From contig OZ024786.1 of NCBI GenBank assembly GCA_964017065.1, positions 468,979 through 532,978 on the forward strand: a DNA stretch of 64,000 nucleotides. Direction: 5' to 3'. Position 1 is the stretch's first letter. Each line of letters opens with the position of its first letter. The position numbers and the translations under genes were made by a program. Positions 62,770-64,000 of the stretch are shown here, one piece after another. Below the pieces are notes generated by a model. That model searched no databases and was not told where the DNA came from. It saw only the letters and a list, made by a program, of their open reading frames with translations. Source of the DNA: Haliclona indistincta. Lineage: Eukaryota; Porifera; Demospongiae; Haplosclerida; Chalinidae.

Positions 62770-63456
62770 TAACTTTCATCTGTCATACATGTATGTTTAC
62801 TTTTTGTAGTTCAATACGGGCAGCAACCAGTAGCATAGGAACAGAGCACGCATTATTATGCAGCAGGCCTAGGAGCAGTCTCATTAGACAAAGTCAGTTG
62901 ACCTTTTCTATATCCAGAAGAAGTTCTTGATAAAGTTTTTGGGAAGGCAAGTGTTTTTTCTGTTCATAGAATGCATGAAAGATTCATCTACATTTGAACC
63001 ATCGTTTGTGGTTGAAATTCATCAATGTTGCCATACAATCACTAGTTGTTCTGACTATTATTAATTCCTTACTGCAAGTGCTTATTAGTGAGCTTTTGTG
63101 GCACTAACAAATTCCATATTCATGCTGGCACTATGTAATCACAAAAAAACTTTTAATGCTTGGAAGAGGGTTGTTGTCAGTGCTTGTTAAACCTTCATAC
63201 CCATTAGAATGGACCGATCCTTTTGAATGTGTTCAGTCATAACAATCGGTACCGATTGTCATAGTCAGAGCAAGGGTGTAAGCTCTGTCAGCAGTTACCA
63301 GTGTCTGTGCTGTGGGCTTTGTAGACAGAGGTACTGTGGGTCATTATGTAAGCTCTGTCTGCAGTTGTGCTGTGGGCAGGAGGTGTGTCTTACCTAAACA
63401 AAAAAAATTGCTTTTCCATACACACACACACACACATGCACACACACACACACACA

Positions 63457-63507
<51 letters not shown>

Positions 63508-64000
63508 TTTCATGTGTTAGTCATAATGCTGCGCTGTCAAGATGTGACACTGTCATCTTTCGGCAGTTCATATTATTATAAAAAAGAAGTCACCAGCATT
63601 GTGCTTGTTGTGCTTTGGGCTTTGTTAGATTCAGTTACTTAGATAACTAGATAACTTAATTTTGTTATTGAATTACTGCGGTAATTTCTTTCTACAGCAT
63701 TGAATTATATTGGAAACCACTAGAATAATTATGAAGAGTGGACAAGGTAAGGATACTATTGTGCGTAATCATCTTACAAGTTGTGACTTGAAACCGGCAT
63801 TGTTATTACAAATTAAGAGCAGAATATGCCTGATTGACATAAACAATGATGAGCATTATGCTGTACTTCGCTGGTTTTCACACAAATAATACAATGTATG
63901 CGACATGTGCAGCCGGAACTGCAGGCTATAATATTTATATGTCTGATTTGTGCAAAGCTGTTCATTAGTGTACATTGTATTATTCAAGGTATTGTGATGA
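62770..64000. other. Non-coding end of window with CA microsatellite
   Basis: A CA repeat at about 63419-63506; otherwise no recognisable gene or element. Confidence 0.5.

Overview
The window looks like a repeat-rich, intron-bearing animal genome, most probably a demosponge. This is an inference from gene content: multicopy ankyrin-ROCO-Death genes, very short introns of about 50-56 bp, THAP/DDE and SWIM transposon genes, a restriction-like-endonuclease non-LTR retrotransposon, and abundant micro- and minisatellites. There are no bacterial operons, CRISPR arrays or rRNAs. A run of 200 N at 21301-21500 marks a scaffold gap.

The locus is built from repeated copies of a two-gene module. Gene one (ANK1-ANK6) encodes ankyrin repeats, a Roc GTPase, a COR domain and a C-terminal Death domain, in three coding exons. 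Gene two (PH-A to PH-E) encodes a pleckstrin-homology protein in at least 12 exons. The + strand carries ANK1/PH-A (1-6539), a Death-exon remnant plus PH-B (6558-10055), and ANK2/PH-C (12812-21269, running into the gap). The - strand carries PH-D/ANK3 (21501-24463), ANK4 (29455-33349), PH-E/ANK5 (42770-50528) and ANK6 (54065-57588). About 10.6-21 kb on the + strand and 42.8-53.6 kb on the - strand form the two arms of a large inverted duplication. ANK3, ANK4 and ANK6 share an in-frame loss of almost the whole Roc GTPase but keep long open frames. ANK5 has the GTPase but is broken by three identical 4-bp CATG insertions and one TA insertion. PH-A has a 16-bp frameshifting deletion.

Between the modules lie remnants of a single-pass membrane protein with a proline-rich tail (10.65-11.1, 28.15-29.02 and 53.26-53.55 kb). 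At ANK4 and ANK6 these are convergent with the ANK gene. A short conserved ORF lies divergently upstream of ANK2 and ANK5.

Mobile DNA is layered on top. A fold-back element sits in intron 1 of ANK4 and ANK6 and carries a tRNA-like polymerase III promoter in each arm. Several palindromic MITEs have recognisable target duplications, and some have empty paralogous sites in the same window. A 674-bp element with 9-bp target duplications contains a RecQ-like helicase fragment. A hAT-like 796-bp element and a 3.5-kb composite THAP-DDE/SWIM transposon interrupt a 28-bp minisatellite. A degenerate non-LTR retrotransposon (58.08-61.16 kb) has reverse transcriptase, a zinc knuckle, a restriction-like endonuclease and a Tudor-like insertion inside the RT. 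The minisatellites at 35.2-38.5, 42.0-42.75 and 42.9-45.5 kb are large, and the last is an intronic array present at very different lengths in other PH copies.

As a working idea only: the ANK-ROCO-Death proteins resemble the non-kinase part of DAPK-type proteins. Rapid copy turnover, domain loss and changing ankyrin number are what one expects of an intracellular sensing, cell-death or allorecognition cluster. The final 3 kb (61.2-64.0 kb) holds repeats and no gene I can recognise.
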